From: Enterobacter sp. R4-368
Lineage (GTDB): Bacteria; Pseudomonadota; Gammaproteobacteria; Enterobacterales; Enterobacteriaceae
Assembly (NCBI RefSeq): GCF_000410515.1
Contig: NC_021500.1
Location: forward strand, 4,588,001-4,652,000
DNA length: 64,000 nt
Direction of reading: 5' to 3'
Part shown: piece by piece, positions 34,199 to 43,531 of the stretch
How positions within the stretch are numbered: position 1 is the first letter of the stretch
Layout of the letters: each line of letters opens with the position of its first letter
Notes under the pieces: generated by a model
The model's input: the letters and a program-made list of their open reading frames with translations, nothing else
Told to the model about the DNA's origin: nothing
The model's database searches: none
Program-made: the position numbers and the translations under genes

Positions 34199-35722
34199 AT
34201 GACGTGGTGTCGTTTTCCCGTAACCCTGTTGTCGCTGTGGCTTGCCGGTTGTGCTGTCGGGCCGGATTACCAGGCGCCCAAGCCGCAAACGCCTGCGCGC
34301 TGGAATGATCCGGGTGACAAAGCGGTTAAATCGCAGGCCTCTTCGCAGGCGGTGAATCCGCGCTGGTGGACAACCTTCCAGTCGCCGCAGTTGAACAGCC
34401 TGATTGAGCGGGCGATTAAAGATAATCTTTCGCTCCAGCAAACCGTCCTGCGCATTGCTGGTGCGCGCGAGCAGATTAACCAGGCGGGTGGCGCGTTTCT
34501 GCCAGCGGTTAACGGGTCGCTGAAAGCGACTCGCCAGCAACTGGGCATTGAAGGTGAGCTGAAATCCCATAACGTGGAGGGCCAGTTGCAGGATGCTGAC
34601 CCGGCGATCAGCGGGGCGCTTGGTGCGCTTACCCAACCGGTAAATCTCTATCAGGGCAGTTTTGATGCCCAGTGGGAACTGGATCTGTGGGGTAAAGTGC
34701 GACGCCAGGTAGAAGCGGCGTCCGCGCAGCAACAACAGGCAATTGAACAACGTAACGATGCGCTGGTGTCGCTGGAAGCCGAAGTGGCGCGCGCGTGGCT
34801 GCAACTGCGCGGTGCGCAGAACATCATTAGTACGCTGAAAACACAAATCGACAGCGCGCAGCAGACATTTACGCTGACCGAAAACCGGCAAAAAGGCGGA
34901 CTTTCACCGCAACTGGATGTGGAAAATGCCCGCGCCCAGGTTGGCAACCTGGAAGCGCAACTCCCGCAATATGAAGCGCAGGAGCGCCAGGCGATGAACG
35001 CGTTAGCGATCCTGCTCGGTAAACCGCCTGGTGCGCTGGACAACGAATTGCGTAATGCGCAGCCGTTACCCGCGCTGCCGGACATTGTGCCCACCGGAAT
35101 TCCGTCGACGCTGGCGCGCCGTCGGCCGGACGTTCGCGAAGCGGAAGCCAGCCTGCATGCGGCGACGGCACAGATTGGCGTTTCGGTTGCGCAGTTGTTC
35201 CCCAGCTTGTCATTGAGCGGCCAGTTTGGTCTGCGCAACAGCGAAACCAACTGGCTGACCGACTGGAGCAGCCATTTTTATAGCTTCGGCCCGCAGATTT
35301 CGATTCCCATTTTCCAGGGGGGGCGGCTGGTGTCCAGCGTCAAGCTGGCACGTGCTGAGCAGGGCGCGGCGGTGCTGAACTATCGGCAGACGGTGCTCAG
35401 TGCGCTGGGTGATGTGGAAAATGCGCTGGTCAGTTACCGCGCCGATCAGCAGCGTGAAGCGGGACTGGATAAAACGCTCAGTGCGCTGCAAAACGCTTTC
35501 TCGCTTGCCACCGACAGCTACCGTCAGGGGATCGCCAGTTTTATCGATGTGCTGGATGCTCAGCGTCAGCTGGCGCAGGCCAGCCAGCAGCGCGAGCAGG
35601 CGCGGGTACAAAGCAGCCTCGATCTGGTGGCGTTGTATAAAGCGCTCGGCGGCGGCTGGGAACCGTATCAGAATGTGCAACTCCCTGATTACAAAGTGTT
35701 TGGTGAAGCGCCGCGCGGATAA
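34199..35722 (+). CDS. Outer-membrane efflux lipoprotein (NodT/OprM type)
   Basis: TolC-like outer-membrane channel, 507 residues. The lipobox LAGC places the lipidated Cys at residue 18 of MTWCRFPVTLLSLWLAGCAV. Two OEP repeats follow, with typical stretches WWTTFQSPQLNSLIERAIKDN and SFDAQWELDLWGKVRRQVEAA, and in repeat two RRPDVREAEASLHAATAQIGVSVAQLFPSLSL. The start codon lies one base after the stop of the emrB-like gene, so the three genes make a complete, self-sufficient tripartite pump that need not borrow TolC. Confidence 0.93.
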   Translation: MTWCRFPVTLLSLWLAGCAVGPDYQAPKPQTPARWNDPGDKAVKSQASSQAVNPRWWTTFQSPQLNSLIERAIKDNLSLQQTVLRIAGAREQINQAGGAFLPAVNGSLKATRQQLGIEGELKSHNVEGQLQDADPAISGALGALTQPVNLYQGSFDAQWELDLWGKVRRQVEAASAQQQQAIEQRNDALVSLEAEVARAWLQLRGAQNIISTLKTQIDSAQQTFTLTENRQKGGLSPQLDVENARAQVGNLEAQLPQYEAQERQAMNALAILLGKPPGALDNELRNAQPLPALPDIVPTGIPSTLARRRPDVREAEASLHAATAQIGVSVAQLFPSLSLSGQFGLRNSETNWLTDWSSHFYSFGPQISIPIFQGGRLVSSVKLARAEQGAAVLNYRQTVLSALGDVENALVSYRADQQREAGLDKTLSALQNAFSLATDSYRQGIASFIDVLDAQRQLAQASQQREQARVQSSLDLVALYKALGGGWEPYQNVQLPDYKVFGEAPRG

Positions 35723-35823
35723 TCAGAGAATTGGGCAAGAAACAGGCAGGATCCTCACATTCGCCGCCGCAGAGGATTGCGTATAACTGTCTGCGTCAAC
35801 TAAACAGATGAGGAGACGCCATC

Positions 35824-36870
35824 ATGCGCTACAAAAAACTGGGTAATACCGGACTGTTTGTTTCTGAACTGTGCCTCGGCACCATGACGTTTGGCGGTGA
35901 CGACAGCGAGAGCATGTGGAGCAAAATCGGCCAGTTGCAACAGGCGCAAGCCGAGCAGTTGGTTGGCAGCGCGCTCGATGCCGGCATTAACTTTATCGAT
36001 ACCGCGAACGTCTATTCCGACGGGCGTTCGGAGGAGATCACCGGCCAGGCGCTGAAAAACCTGAAAGTGCCGCGTGAAAACGTTATCGTCGCGACCAAAG
36101 TGTTTGGCGAAACCGGCACCGCCGGGGTGAACTCGCGCGGCAGTTCGCGCTATCACATCATGAATAGCGTGAAAGAGAGCCTCAAGCGTATGCAACTGGA
36201 TCATATTGATCTCTACCAGTTACATGGCTTTGATCCGGCCACACCCATCGAGGAGACGCTTTACGCGCTGGATAACCTTGTTCAGCACGGGCATGTGCGC
36301 TATATCGGCGTCTCTAACTGGGCGGCGTGGCAAATCGCCAAAGCGCTGGGGATTTCGGAGCGTCTTGGGCTGGCGCGCTTTGCCTCGCTTCAGGCTTATT
36401 ACACTATTGCCGGCCGCGATCTGGAACGTGAACTGGTGCCGATGATGCAGAGCGAAGGCGTGGGGCTGATGGTCTGGAGCCCGCTGGCGGGCGGCTTGCT
36501 GAGCGGTAAATATAGCCGCGACGGTCAGGCACAAGCCGGTGGACGCCGCCTGGCGTTTGATTTCCCGCCGGTGAATAAAGACCGCGCTTTTGATTGCGTG
36601 GACGTTATGCGCACCATCGCCGACAGCAAAGGGGTTTCCGTGGCGCAAATCGCGCTGGCCTGGCTGCTGCATCAGCCGGTAGTCAGCAGCGTGATTATTG
36701 GCGCGAAACGCCCGGAACAACTGGACGATAACATTGCGGCGACGGCGATCCACCTGAGCGATGACGAACTGCAACAACTGGATGCAGTGAGCGCACTGCC
36801 GCGCGAATATCCCGGCTGGATGTTTGAGCGTCAGGGGGAATACCGCCGTAACCAGCTAAAACAACAGTAA
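35824..36870 (+). CDS. Aldo/keto reductase
   Basis: NADPH-dependent oxidoreductase of the AKR superfamily, 348 residues. The catalytic tetrad is Asp59 and Tyr64 (DTANVYS), Lys92 (ATKVFG) and His134 (QLHGFD). The cofactor-binding stretch near the C-terminus is SSVIIGAKRPEQLDDN. It resembles the YajO/YghZ-like group. The physiological substrate is unknown. A GAGGAG site precedes the ATG, and a strong terminator follows, so it is transcribed on its own between the efflux pump and the second beta-glucoside operon. Confidence 0.9.
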   Translation: MRYKKLGNTGLFVSELCLGTMTFGGDDSESMWSKIGQLQQAQAEQLVGSALDAGINFIDTANVYSDGRSEEITGQALKNLKVPRENVIVATKVFGETGTAGVNSRGSSRYHIMNSVKESLKRMQLDHIDLYQLHGFDPATPIEETLYALDNLVQHGHVRYIGVSNWAAWQIAKALGISERLGLARFASLQAYYTIAGRDLERELVPMMQSEGVGLMVWSPLAGGLLSGKYSRDGQAQAGGRRLAFDFPPVNKDRAFDCVDVMRTIADSKGVSVAQIALAWLLHQPVVSSVIIGAKRPEQLDDNIAATAIHLSDDELQQLDAVSALPREYPGWMFERQGEYRRNQLKQQ

Positions 36871-36884
36871 TTATCCTTCCTCTC

Positions 36885-36917
36885 AAACGCGACGCTCACC
36901 CCGTCGCGTTTTTCTTT
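36885..36917 (+). terminator. Terminator of the aldo/keto reductase gene
   Basis: AAACGCGACG (36885-36894) pairs with CGTCGCGTTT (36902-36911) and is followed by TTCTTTTC. It begins 15 bases after the stop codon. Confidence 0.88.
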
Positions 36918-36977
36918 TCTTTCGAATAGCGTCACAAAATCGCATCGTCCCTTTTGCCCATTTTTTCGCCGTTATCT

Positions 36978-37012
36978 ATATGACTAGTCATATCTTGAAA
37001 ATGACTAGTCAT
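36978..37012. promoter_or_regulatory. Twin perfect palindromes, likely GntR operators
   Basis: ATATGACTAGTCATAT (36978-36993) and ATGACTAGTCAT (37001-37012) share the core ATGACTAGTCAT, are each perfectly symmetric, and have centres 21 bp apart, that is two helical turns on one face. They lie just before the GH1 start codon at 37024, the second partly within the ribosome-binding region. The obvious candidate binder is the GntR/HutC regulator encoded two genes downstream. Confidence 0.85.
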
Positions 37013-37023
37013 GGAGAAGCAAT

Positions 37024-38400
37024 ATGAGCAAAGCGTTACCGAACGGCTTTTTATGGGGTAACTCCGTATCCAGCATGCAGACCGAAGGCGCGTGGAACGA
37101 GGGCGGGAAAGGGATGTCGGTCTACGATATTCGCGAAGCCAGCGAATTTGCCTCCGACTGGAAAGTCGCCACTGATTCCTACCACCGCTATCAGGAGGAT
37201 TTCGACCTGATGCAGGATCTGGGCATGAACTGCTACCGTTTCCAGATTTCCTGGAGCCGCGTTTGCCCGCAGGGTGATGGCGAGTTCAATGACGAGGGTA
37301 TCGCCTTTTATGACCGCTTTATCGACGATCTGCTGGCGCGCGGCATTGAGCCGATGATCTGCCTCTACCACTTTGATATGCCGCTGTCGTTGGCAGAGCA
37401 GTACAACGGTTTTGCCGATCGGCGCGTGCAGGACGCTTTTGTACGCTACGGCAAAAAGATGATCGACTGCTTTGGCAGCCGGGTGAAGTACTGGCTGACG
37501 TTTAACGAGCAGAATATTTACCACATGCCAGGCGCGTTTCAGGTCGGTGGCTATCTGCAAGGTGAGAAAACCCTGCGTGAGCTTTATCAGATTCAGCACC
37601 ATGTGATGATGGCGCATGTGCTGCTGACCCATTATCTGCACGCTACCCAGCCCGGAAAATTAATGGGCGGCATGCTGGCGCACCAGCTGGTTTATCCGGC
37701 GACCTGCAAACCGCGCGATGTATTTTGCACCACGCAATATGACGAATTCCTCAATCAAAACTTACTGCGAGTGTATGCCGGGCAGGGATACAGCCCGGAA
37801 GTGCTGGCGGTGGTCGAAAGAGAAGGTTTTCGCGATATCTACCGTGATGAGGATTTGGCGGAAATCGCGCGGGTCAAAAACGACTTTATGGCGTTTAGTT
37901 ACTACGCCAGCAAAACCCTCGACAGCGATGCCATTGCGCCGGGAACCCCGGTCAATTATTTCCTGCAACAGGGCGATAAAGCGAACCCCTATCTTGAGGC
38001 GACCGAATGGGGCTGGCAAATCGATCCACTCGGTTTTCGCGCCATTATTACCCGCTATTACAACGACTGGCGCTTGCCGGTGTTCCCGATTGAAAACGGC
38101 ATCGGCGTGATTGAAGACTGGGACGGCGTTAACCCGATTGAGGACGATTACCGCATTGCTTATCACCGCGACCATATCCAGGCGATGCAGGACGCCATCT
38201 TTGAGGACGGCGCACAGGTGTTGGGCTACCTCGGCTGGGGCTTGATCGACATTCTCAGTTCCCAGGGCGATATGCGTAAGCGCTACGGCGTGGTGTACGT
38301 CAATCGCGAAAACCACGACCTGAAAGATTTAAAACGCGTACCGAAAAAGAGCTATCGCTGGCTGCAACAGCTGATTCGCAGCAACGGCCGCGACATGTAA
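37024..38400 (+). CDS. 6-phospho-beta-glucosidase, GH1 (third in window)
   Basis: Cytoplasmic GH1 enzyme of 458 residues. The acid/base is Glu162 (LTFNEQN) and the nucleophile Glu357 (FPIENGIG). The phosphate-binding signature is VPKKSYRWLQQ near the C-terminus. It belongs to a different branch from the two enzymes of the bgl locus (shorter N-terminal region, no insertion after residue 40). It is the first gene of a three-gene operon with an EIIC permease and a GntR regulator, controlled by twin palindromes. Confidence 0.92.
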   Translation: MSKALPNGFLWGNSVSSMQTEGAWNEGGKGMSVYDIREASEFASDWKVATDSYHRYQEDFDLMQDLGMNCYRFQISWSRVCPQGDGEFNDEGIAFYDRFIDDLLARGIEPMICLYHFDMPLSLAEQYNGFADRRVQDAFVRYGKKMIDCFGSRVKYWLTFNEQNIYHMPGAFQVGGYLQGEKTLRELYQIQHHVMMAHVLLTHYLHATQPGKLMGGMLAHQLVYPATCKPRDVFCTTQYDEFLNQNLLRVYAGQGYSPEVLAVVEREGFRDIYRDEDLAEIARVKNDFMAFSYYASKTLDSDAIAPGTPVNYFLQQGDKANPYLEATEWGWQIDPLGFRAIITRYYNDWRLPVFPIENGIGVIEDWDGVNPIEDDYRIAYHRDHIQAMQDAIFEDGAQVLGYLGWGLIDILSSQGDMRKRYGVVYVNRENHDLKDLKRVPKKSYRWLQQLIRSNGRDM

Positions 38401-38424
38401 GTAACGATTGAGAGGGTAGCCGCA

Positions 38425-39744
38425 ATGTCTGACAGCAACATCACGCCGAAAATGCAGTCATTCGTCGATAAATTTGTCGAGTTCTCCGCCCGGCTGGCAA
38501 ACCAGGTGCATCTGCGATCGCTGCGTGACGCGTTTGCGGCGGTGATGCCGATTTTTATCCTCGCCGGGCTGGCGGTATTGATTAATAACGTGGTTTTCCC
38601 CTGGGTGCTGGAAGGGGAAACGCTGGCGCGTTTTAAAGTCTGGGGCGAGGCGGTGATCAACGGCACGCTGAATATCGCCGCGTTATTAATTTCGCCGATG
38701 ACCGCCTGGTCGCTGGCGCGCAATAAGAACTTTGACAATCCGGTGTCGGCGGTGGTCATTGCGATCTCCAGTTTCATCATCATGATGCCGATGCAACTGG
38801 ATGTGGTGCCCGCTGGCGGGAAAGCAACGGTAAGCGTGACGCAAATGCTGGCGTTCACCAACATTGGCACGACGGGGATTTTCGCCGGGGTAATTATTGG
38901 TTTGCTCTCAACGGAGCTGTTTATCCGCGTCGCCAGCGTGAAGAAATTTGCTATTTCGCTCGGGGAAAATGTGCCCTCGGCGGTGGGGCAATCTTTCTCC
39001 TCGCTGATTCCGGCAATCATTACCCTCTCGCTGTTCGCCATTGTTGCGGCGCTGCTGGCGAACCTGTTGCACACGGATTTGATTCACCTTATCACCACGC
39101 TTATCCAGCAACCGTTGCGGCAGATTAATACCAGTTTACCGGGCACGCTGTTTATCTATAGCTTTGGTAACTTTCTGTTTACGCTCGGTATTCACCAGAC
39201 AGTGGTCAACGGTGTGATCCTTGAACCCCTGCTGTTGATTAACACCAACGAGAACATGCTGGCCTTTGCCAACGGGCAGCCAATCCCGCATATCATCAAC
39301 AGTATTTTTGTGCCCACGTTCGGTATGATTGGCGGCACCGGCAGCACCCTTTCGCTGCTGATCGCCATCTTTATCTTCGCGAAGCAGCAGTCGGCGAAAC
39401 AGGTGGCGCGGCTCGCCATCTCGCCTGGCTTATTCAATATTAATGAACCGGTGATTTTCGGTCTGCCCATCGTCTTTAACCTGCCGCTAATGATCCCGTT
39501 TGTGCTGCTTCCGGCGCTGGGGATTTGGTTTGCCTGGCTTTGTACTACGCTCGGTTGGATGTCGCGCTGTGTGGTGATGATCCCGTGGACAACGCCGCCG
39601 ATTTTAAGCGCCTGGCTGGCCACCGCAGGCGACTGGCGGGCGGTGGTGGTTCAGTTGATAATCATCATCTTTGGTGTATTCTTCTACCTGCCTTTCCTCA
39701 AAATAGCCGAGAGAGTGGCCTTAAGAAACAATGGGATAGACTAA
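38425..39744 (+). CDS. PTS EIIC permease, lactose/cellobiose family, without IIA/IIB
   Basis: Inner-membrane sugar-translocating subunit, 439 residues, CelB/ChbC-like. It starts with a short amphipathic N-terminus (residues 1-25), then about ten membrane segments, with the family motif FNINEPVIFGLPIVFNP-like sequence (GLFNINEPVIFGLPIVFN) around residue 335. No EIIA or EIIB gene lies in this operon, so it must borrow phosphoryl-transfer subunits encoded elsewhere, for example those of a chitobiose or cellobiose system. It starts 24 bases after the GH1 gene, with GAGAGGG upstream. Confidence 0.92.
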   Translation: MSDSNITPKMQSFVDKFVEFSARLANQVHLRSLRDAFAAVMPIFILAGLAVLINNVVFPWVLEGETLARFKVWGEAVINGTLNIAALLISPMTAWSLARNKNFDNPVSAVVIAISSFIIMMPMQLDVVPAGGKATVSVTQMLAFTNIGTTGIFAGVIIGLLSTELFIRVASVKKFAISLGENVPSAVGQSFSSLIPAIITLSLFAIVAALLANLLHTDLIHLITTLIQQPLRQINTSLPGTLFIYSFGNFLFTLGIHQTVVNGVILEPLLLINTNENMLAFANGQPIPHIINSIFVPTFGMIGGTGSTLSLLIAIFIFAKQQSAKQVARLAISPGLFNINEPVIFGLPIVFNLPLMIPFVLLPALGIWFAWLCTTLGWMSRCVVMIPWTTPPILSAWLATAGDWRAVVVQLIIIIFGVFFYLPFLKIAERVALRNNGID

Positions 39745-39759
39745 AAACGAAGGAAGGCT

Positions 39760-40476
39760 ATGGCGGCAAAATACATCACTATCGCGCGGGAAATTAAGCG
39801 GCGCATTCTCAGCCAGCAGTACGCCGCCAGCGCACCATTGCCGGATCAGTTCGCGCTGGCGGCGGAGTTTGCCACCAGCCGGATGACCATTCAGCAGGCG
39901 ATGCGCCAGCTAATTGTTGAAGGGCTGGTTTATACCCGTCAGGGCCAGGGCACGTTTATCCGCAAGAATTTCCTGCAACTGTCGCGCTGGGATCTACCCG
40001 GTAGCGACTATTTTGGCGCGACCAAAACCTGGGAAAACGTCGGTGAAGTGACCAGTAAAATCATCCGCTTCGAGTTGCGTTTCCCCACGGAAAAGGAGCA
40101 GGCCTCGCTGCTGGTGGGGCCGGATGACCCGGTGTATGACTTCATTCGCCTGCGGTTGCTGGAAGGTGAACCGATGTCGCTGGAGTTTACGCTGATGCCG
40201 GTGAACCTGGTGCCGGGGTTAAACCGCGGTCATCTGGAAAGCTCCGTGTTTCGCTATGTGCAGGACGATCTGGCGCTGAAGATTATGGGGTCATACCGCA
40301 TTGTGCGCGCCTTAAAACCCTGGGCGGAAGATAAACAGTATCTGAATTGCGAAGAGACCGATCCGGTGCTGGAAGTGGAGCAGGTGATTTATCTGGAGGA
40401 TGGCACGCCGCTGGAATATGCCCATTGTCATTACCGTTACGATCACGGTGGCATTATTGTGGTGAATCACGGGTAA
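39760..40476 (+). CDS. GntR-family (HutC/UTRA) transcriptional regulator
   Basis: Regulator of 238 residues with an N-terminal winged helix (residues 1-70: FALAAEFATSRMTIQQAMRQLIVEGLVYTRQGQGTFI) and a C-terminal UTRA ligand domain (about 85-235, EPMSLEFTLMPVNLVPGL). HutC-type members sense sugar phosphates or small metabolites. It is 15 bases after the EIIC gene, with GAAGGA upstream, and most likely represses its own operon through the twin palindromes, releasing on a phosphorylated glucoside. Confidence 0.93.
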   Translation: MAAKYITIAREIKRRILSQQYAASAPLPDQFALAAEFATSRMTIQQAMRQLIVEGLVYTRQGQGTFIRKNFLQLSRWDLPGSDYFGATKTWENVGEVTSKIIRFELRFPTEKEQASLLVGPDDPVYDFIRLRLLEGEPMSLEFTLMPVNLVPGLNRGHLESSVFRYVQDDLALKIMGSYRIVRALKPWAEDKQYLNCEETDPVLEVEQVIYLEDGTPLEYAHCHYRYDHGGIIVVNHG

Positions 40477-40506
40477 AAAAAAGCGGAGCCATTGCTCCGC
40501 TTTTTT
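40475..40506. terminator. Bidirectional terminator between the GntR gene and ldtB
   Basis: AGCGGAGC (40482-40489) pairs with GCTCCGCT around CATT, flanked by eight As and six Ts, so both convergent transcripts end here. The A-run overlaps the GntR stop codon. Confidence 0.93.
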
Positions 40507-40522
40507 ATGCTATCAACCGTAA

Positions 40523-41443
40523 TCAGTTCAGACGAACCGGCATACCGGAACGGTTCTGAATTGCCTGATCAACCACGTTTGAATCAACATCAGACTGGTT
40601 GGTCACTGCCTGCACCGCTTTGGTCAGCGCAATCGGCACAATCTCACCACCGGTGAACTGCGCTTCGGTGGTGGACAGCGGGTTGTGAACTTCGATGTAG
40701 CGGCTGCCATCCGGCTCGGTGGTCGCTTTTACCGGCTCATCAATAAACTGTACGCGCGTACCGACCGGCACGTTTTCGAACAGGAATTTGATGTCGTCGT
40801 TGCGCAGACGCACACAGCCGTGGCTCACGCGCAGGCCGATACCGAAGTTAGCGTTGGTGCCGTGAATGGCGTACAGGCGGCCGATATAGAGCGCGTACAG
40901 ACCCATCGGGTTATCCGGGCCAGCCGGTACAACCGGCGGCAGCGGTTGACCCATCGCTGCATATTCCGCGTGCATTTTCGCCGTCGGCGTCCAGGTCGGA
41001 CCGGCTTTTTTACGTTCTACTTTGGTGGTCCAGGCAATCGGGGTGTCTTTACCCAACTGGCCGATACCGATTGGCAGCACGATCACCGTGTTGGTGCCTT
41101 TCGGATAGTAGTAGAGGCGCATTTCCGCACTGTTGATCACGATCCCTTCGTGAACCGTATCCGGCAGGATCAGCTGCTGTGGAACATTCATCACAGTGCC
41201 GCCTTTCGGCAGGTAGGCATCAATGCCTGGGTTTGCTTCCAGCATGTTGGACAGACCCATTTGATATTCAGCCGCAAAATATTCCAGCGGCTGGTTATTG
41301 CCTTCCGGAATAGTGACGACCTGGTTCTGACCGATCAAACGACTGCCATCAGTCGGCAGCGGATATGTAACAGCAGACGCGCTTTTGCAAAATCCCACGA
41401 CAGCAAACGCCGCCGCTAAAAGGGTTGTTAATTTCATGTTCAT
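40523..41443 (-). CDS. ldtB: L,D-transpeptidase LdtB (YbiS)
   Basis: Periplasmic enzyme that attaches Braun lipoprotein (Lpp) to peptidoglycan. It has 306 residues, equal to E. coli. The signal peptide is about residues 1-24 (ending SASA). A LysM-like stretch ([31 protein letters not shown]) precedes the YkuD catalytic domain, with [20 protein letters not shown] carrying the active Cys in SHGC. The C-terminal tail ends [10 protein letters not shown] start at MNMKL as in E. coli; a further ATG three codons upstream is possible, and neither has a strong ribosome-binding site. It is divergent from ybiT. Confidence 0.95.
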   Translation of the reverse strand: MNMKLTTLLAAAFAVVGFCKSASAVTYPLPTDGSRLIGQNQVVTIPEGNNQPLEYFAAEYQMGLSNMLEANPGIDAYLPKGGTVMNVPQQLILPDTVHEGIVINSAEMRLYYYPKGTNTVIVLPIGIGQLGKDTPIAWTTKVERKKAGPTWTPTAKMHAEYAAMGQPLPPVVPAGPDNPMGLYALYIGRLYAIHGTNANFGIGLRVSHGCVRLRNDDIKFLFENVPVGTRVQFIDEPVKATTEPDGSRYIEVHNPLSTTEAQFTGGEIVPIALTKAVQAVTNQSDVDSNVVDQAIQNRSGMPVRLN

Positions 41444-41651
41444 CTTATGCAAGACTTATTGCCACACTGGCCGTTGGGTTGAGAATGCAGGAAGCGCATT
41501 ATATGTGCATTCCACCGTCCAGGGAATTCAGATGTGTACGAAATCACACTTTTTTCCCTTTGCTTGCAGTTTAGTGGTCTGACACCAGGCAGGAATCTAA
41601 TTCGGAATTGTGGCATAATAGGGTGTTTGTCACATATTTCAGGATACCTCT

Positions 41652-43244
41652 GTGTTAGTCACCAGCAACGTCACCATGCAATTCGGCAGCAAGCCGCTGT
41701 TCGAAAATATCTCCGTCAAATTTGGCGGCGGCAACCGTTACGGCCTGATCGGGGCTAACGGGAGTGGTAAATCCACCTTTATGAAAATCCTCGGCGGCGA
41801 TTTAGAGCCGACGCTGGGTAACGTCTCTCTCGATCCGAATGAGCGCATCGGTAAGCTGCGCCAGGATCAGTTCGCCTTTGAAGAGTTCAGCGTGCTCGAC
41901 ACGGTGATCATGGGCCATGCGGAACTGTGGGAAGTGAAACAGGAACGCGACCGTATTTATGGCCTCGCGGAAATGAGCGAAGAGGACGGCTACAAAGTGG
42001 CCGACCTCGAAGTGCAGTACGGCGAAATGGACGGCTACTCGGCGGAAGCGCGTGCGGGCGAACTGCTGCTCGGCGTCGGTATTCCGGTTGAGCAGCATTA
42101 CGGTCCGATGAGCGAAATCGCTCCCGGCTGGAAACTGCGTGTGTTACTGGCGCAGGCGCTATTTGCCAACCCGGACATTTTGCTGCTCGATGAACCGACC
42201 AACAACCTGGACATCGACACCATTCGCTGGCTGGAGCAGGTGCTGAACGAACGCGACAGCACCATGATCATCATTTCGCACGACCGCCACTTCCTTAACA
42301 TGGTCTGTACGCACATGGCGGATCTCGATTACGGCGAGCTGCGTGTTTACCCCGGCAACTACGACGAATACATGACGGCGGCAACGCAGGCGCGTGAACG
42401 TCTGCTGGCGGATAACGCCAAGAAAAAAGCGCAGATCGCCGATCTGCAATCGTTCGTCAGCCGCTTTAGCGCGAACGCCTCTAAATCTCGCCAGGCGACG
42501 TCCCGCGCACGTCAGATCGACAAAATCAAACTGGAAGAGGTTAAGGCCTCCAGTCGTCAGAACCCGTTTATCCGCTTCGAACAGGACAAGAAATTGTTCC
42601 GTAACGCGCTGGAAGTGGAAGCACTTAGCAAAGGTTTTGATGAAGGCCCGCTGTTTAAAAACTTCAATCTGCTGCTGGAAGTGGGTGAGAAAATCGCCAT
42701 TCTGGGTGCGAACGGCGTGGGTAAATCCACCATGCTGAAAACGCTGGTGGGCGAGCTTGAGCCCGATAATGGTACCGTTAAGTGGTCTGAAAACGCGCAA
42801 ATCGGTTACTACGCGCAGGATCACGCCGAAGACTTTGATAACGATCTGACCGTCTTCGACTGGATGAGCCAGTGGAAACAGGAAGGCGATGACGAACAAG
42901 CGGTGCGCAGTATCCTCGGTCGTCTGCTGTTCAGCCAGGACGATATTAAGAAACCGGCGAAAGTGCTCTCCGGGGGTGAAAAAGGTCGCATGCTGTTCGG
43001 CAAGCTGATGATGCAAAAACCGAACATCCTCGTTATGGACGAACCGACCAACCACCTGGATATGGAATCCATCGAATCGCTGAACATGGCGCTGGAGATG
43101 TATCAGGGCACATTGATCTTCGTTTCCCACGACCGTGAGTTTGTTAGTTCGCTGGCAACCCGCGTGATTGAGATTACGCCGCAGCGCGTGGTGGATTTCT
43201 CCGGGAATTATGAGGATTATTTGCGCAGTAAAGGTATCGAATAA
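41652..43244 (+). CDS. ybiT: ABC-F family ATPase YbiT
   Basis: Soluble ABC-F protein that binds the ribosome rather than transporting. It has 530 residues, equal to E. coli. The two ATPase domains have Walker [10 protein letters not shown] (residues 35-43) and GANGVGKST (about 353-361), signature-like APGWKLR and LSGGEKGR, and Walker [12 protein letters not shown] and [11 protein letters not shown]. The inter-domain linker is Lys/Arg-rich ([34 protein letters not shown] region). The start codon is GTG at 41652. Two ERIC elements and a terminator follow. Confidence 0.95.
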   Translation: MLVTSNVTMQFGSKPLFENISVKFGGGNRYGLIGANGSGKSTFMKILGGDLEPTLGNVSLDPNERIGKLRQDQFAFEEFSVLDTVIMGHAELWEVKQERDRIYGLAEMSEEDGYKVADLEVQYGEMDGYSAEARAGELLLGVGIPVEQHYGPMSEIAPGWKLRVLLAQALFANPDILLLDEPTNNLDIDTIRWLEQVLNERDSTMIIISHDRHFLNMVCTHMADLDYGELRVYPGNYDEYMTAATQARERLLADNAKKKAQIADLQSFVSRFSANASKSRQATSRARQIDKIKLEEVKASSRQNPFIRFEQDKKLFRNALEVEALSKGFDEGPLFKNFNLLLEVGEKIAILGANGVGKSTMLKTLVGELEPDNGTVKWSENAQIGYYAQDHAEDFDNDLTVFDWMSQWKQEGDDEQAVRSILGRLLFSQDDIKKPAKVLSGGEKGRMLFGKLMMQKPNILVMDEPTNHLDMESIESLNMALEMYQGTLIFVSHDREFVSSLATRVIEITPQRVVDFSGNYEDYLRSKGIE

Positions 43245-43245
43245 A

Positions 43246-43370
43246 TTTACCGTCGTCTTCCACGCGACAGGTGTGTTGGCTGCGCCTTCGTCCCCCGGTC
43301 ACTGACTTGTGTAAGCTCCCGGGGAGACTCAGGTTGGCCGCCTTCCTGTCGCGCGAAATACTGAGGTAAA
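43246..43370. repeat. ERIC-like element, copy 1 of a tandem pair
   Basis: A 125-base imperfect palindrome with terminal TTTACC/GGTAAA. It contains GTGTGTTGGCTGCG, CCCCGGTCACTGACTTG and TGTAAGCTCCCGGGGA, which match the conserved core of enterobacterial ERIC (IRU) elements, usually 126-127 bases. It begins 2 bases after the ybiT stop codon and may be transcribed as a 3' hairpin. Confidence 0.85.
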
Positions 43371-43373
43371 TAC

Positions 43374-43485
43374 TTTACCGTCCTTTCCCACATCACAGGT
43401 GTGTTGGCTGCACCTTCGTCCCCCGGTCACTGACTTGTGTAAGTCCCCGGAGATACGCAGATTTGCTGTGAAATACTCAGGTAAA
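43374..43485. repeat. ERIC-like element, copy 2, internally shortened
   Basis: A 112-base element in the same orientation 3 bases after copy 1, with terminal TTTACC/GGTAAA and the same core. About 13 bases near the right side are missing (after TAAGTCCCCGGAGA the GCCGCCTTCC block is reduced). The two copies look like a tandem duplication in which one copy decayed. Confidence 0.8.
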
Positions 43486-43495
43486 TAAGTGAAGC

Positions 43496-43528
43496 AAGCC
43501 CGGTAAGCACATGGCTTCCGGGCTTTTC
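43496..43528. terminator. Terminator between ybiT and the GH31 gene
   Basis: AAGCCCGG (43496-43503) pairs with CCGGGCTT (43518-43525), and an inner AAGC/GCTT extends the stem past one bulge. On the plus strand it ends in CTTTTC; on the minus strand GCTTCACTTATTT follows. It lies 4 bases after the GH31 stop codon, so it probably ends both convergent transcripts. Confidence 0.72.
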
Positions 43529-43531
43529 ACA

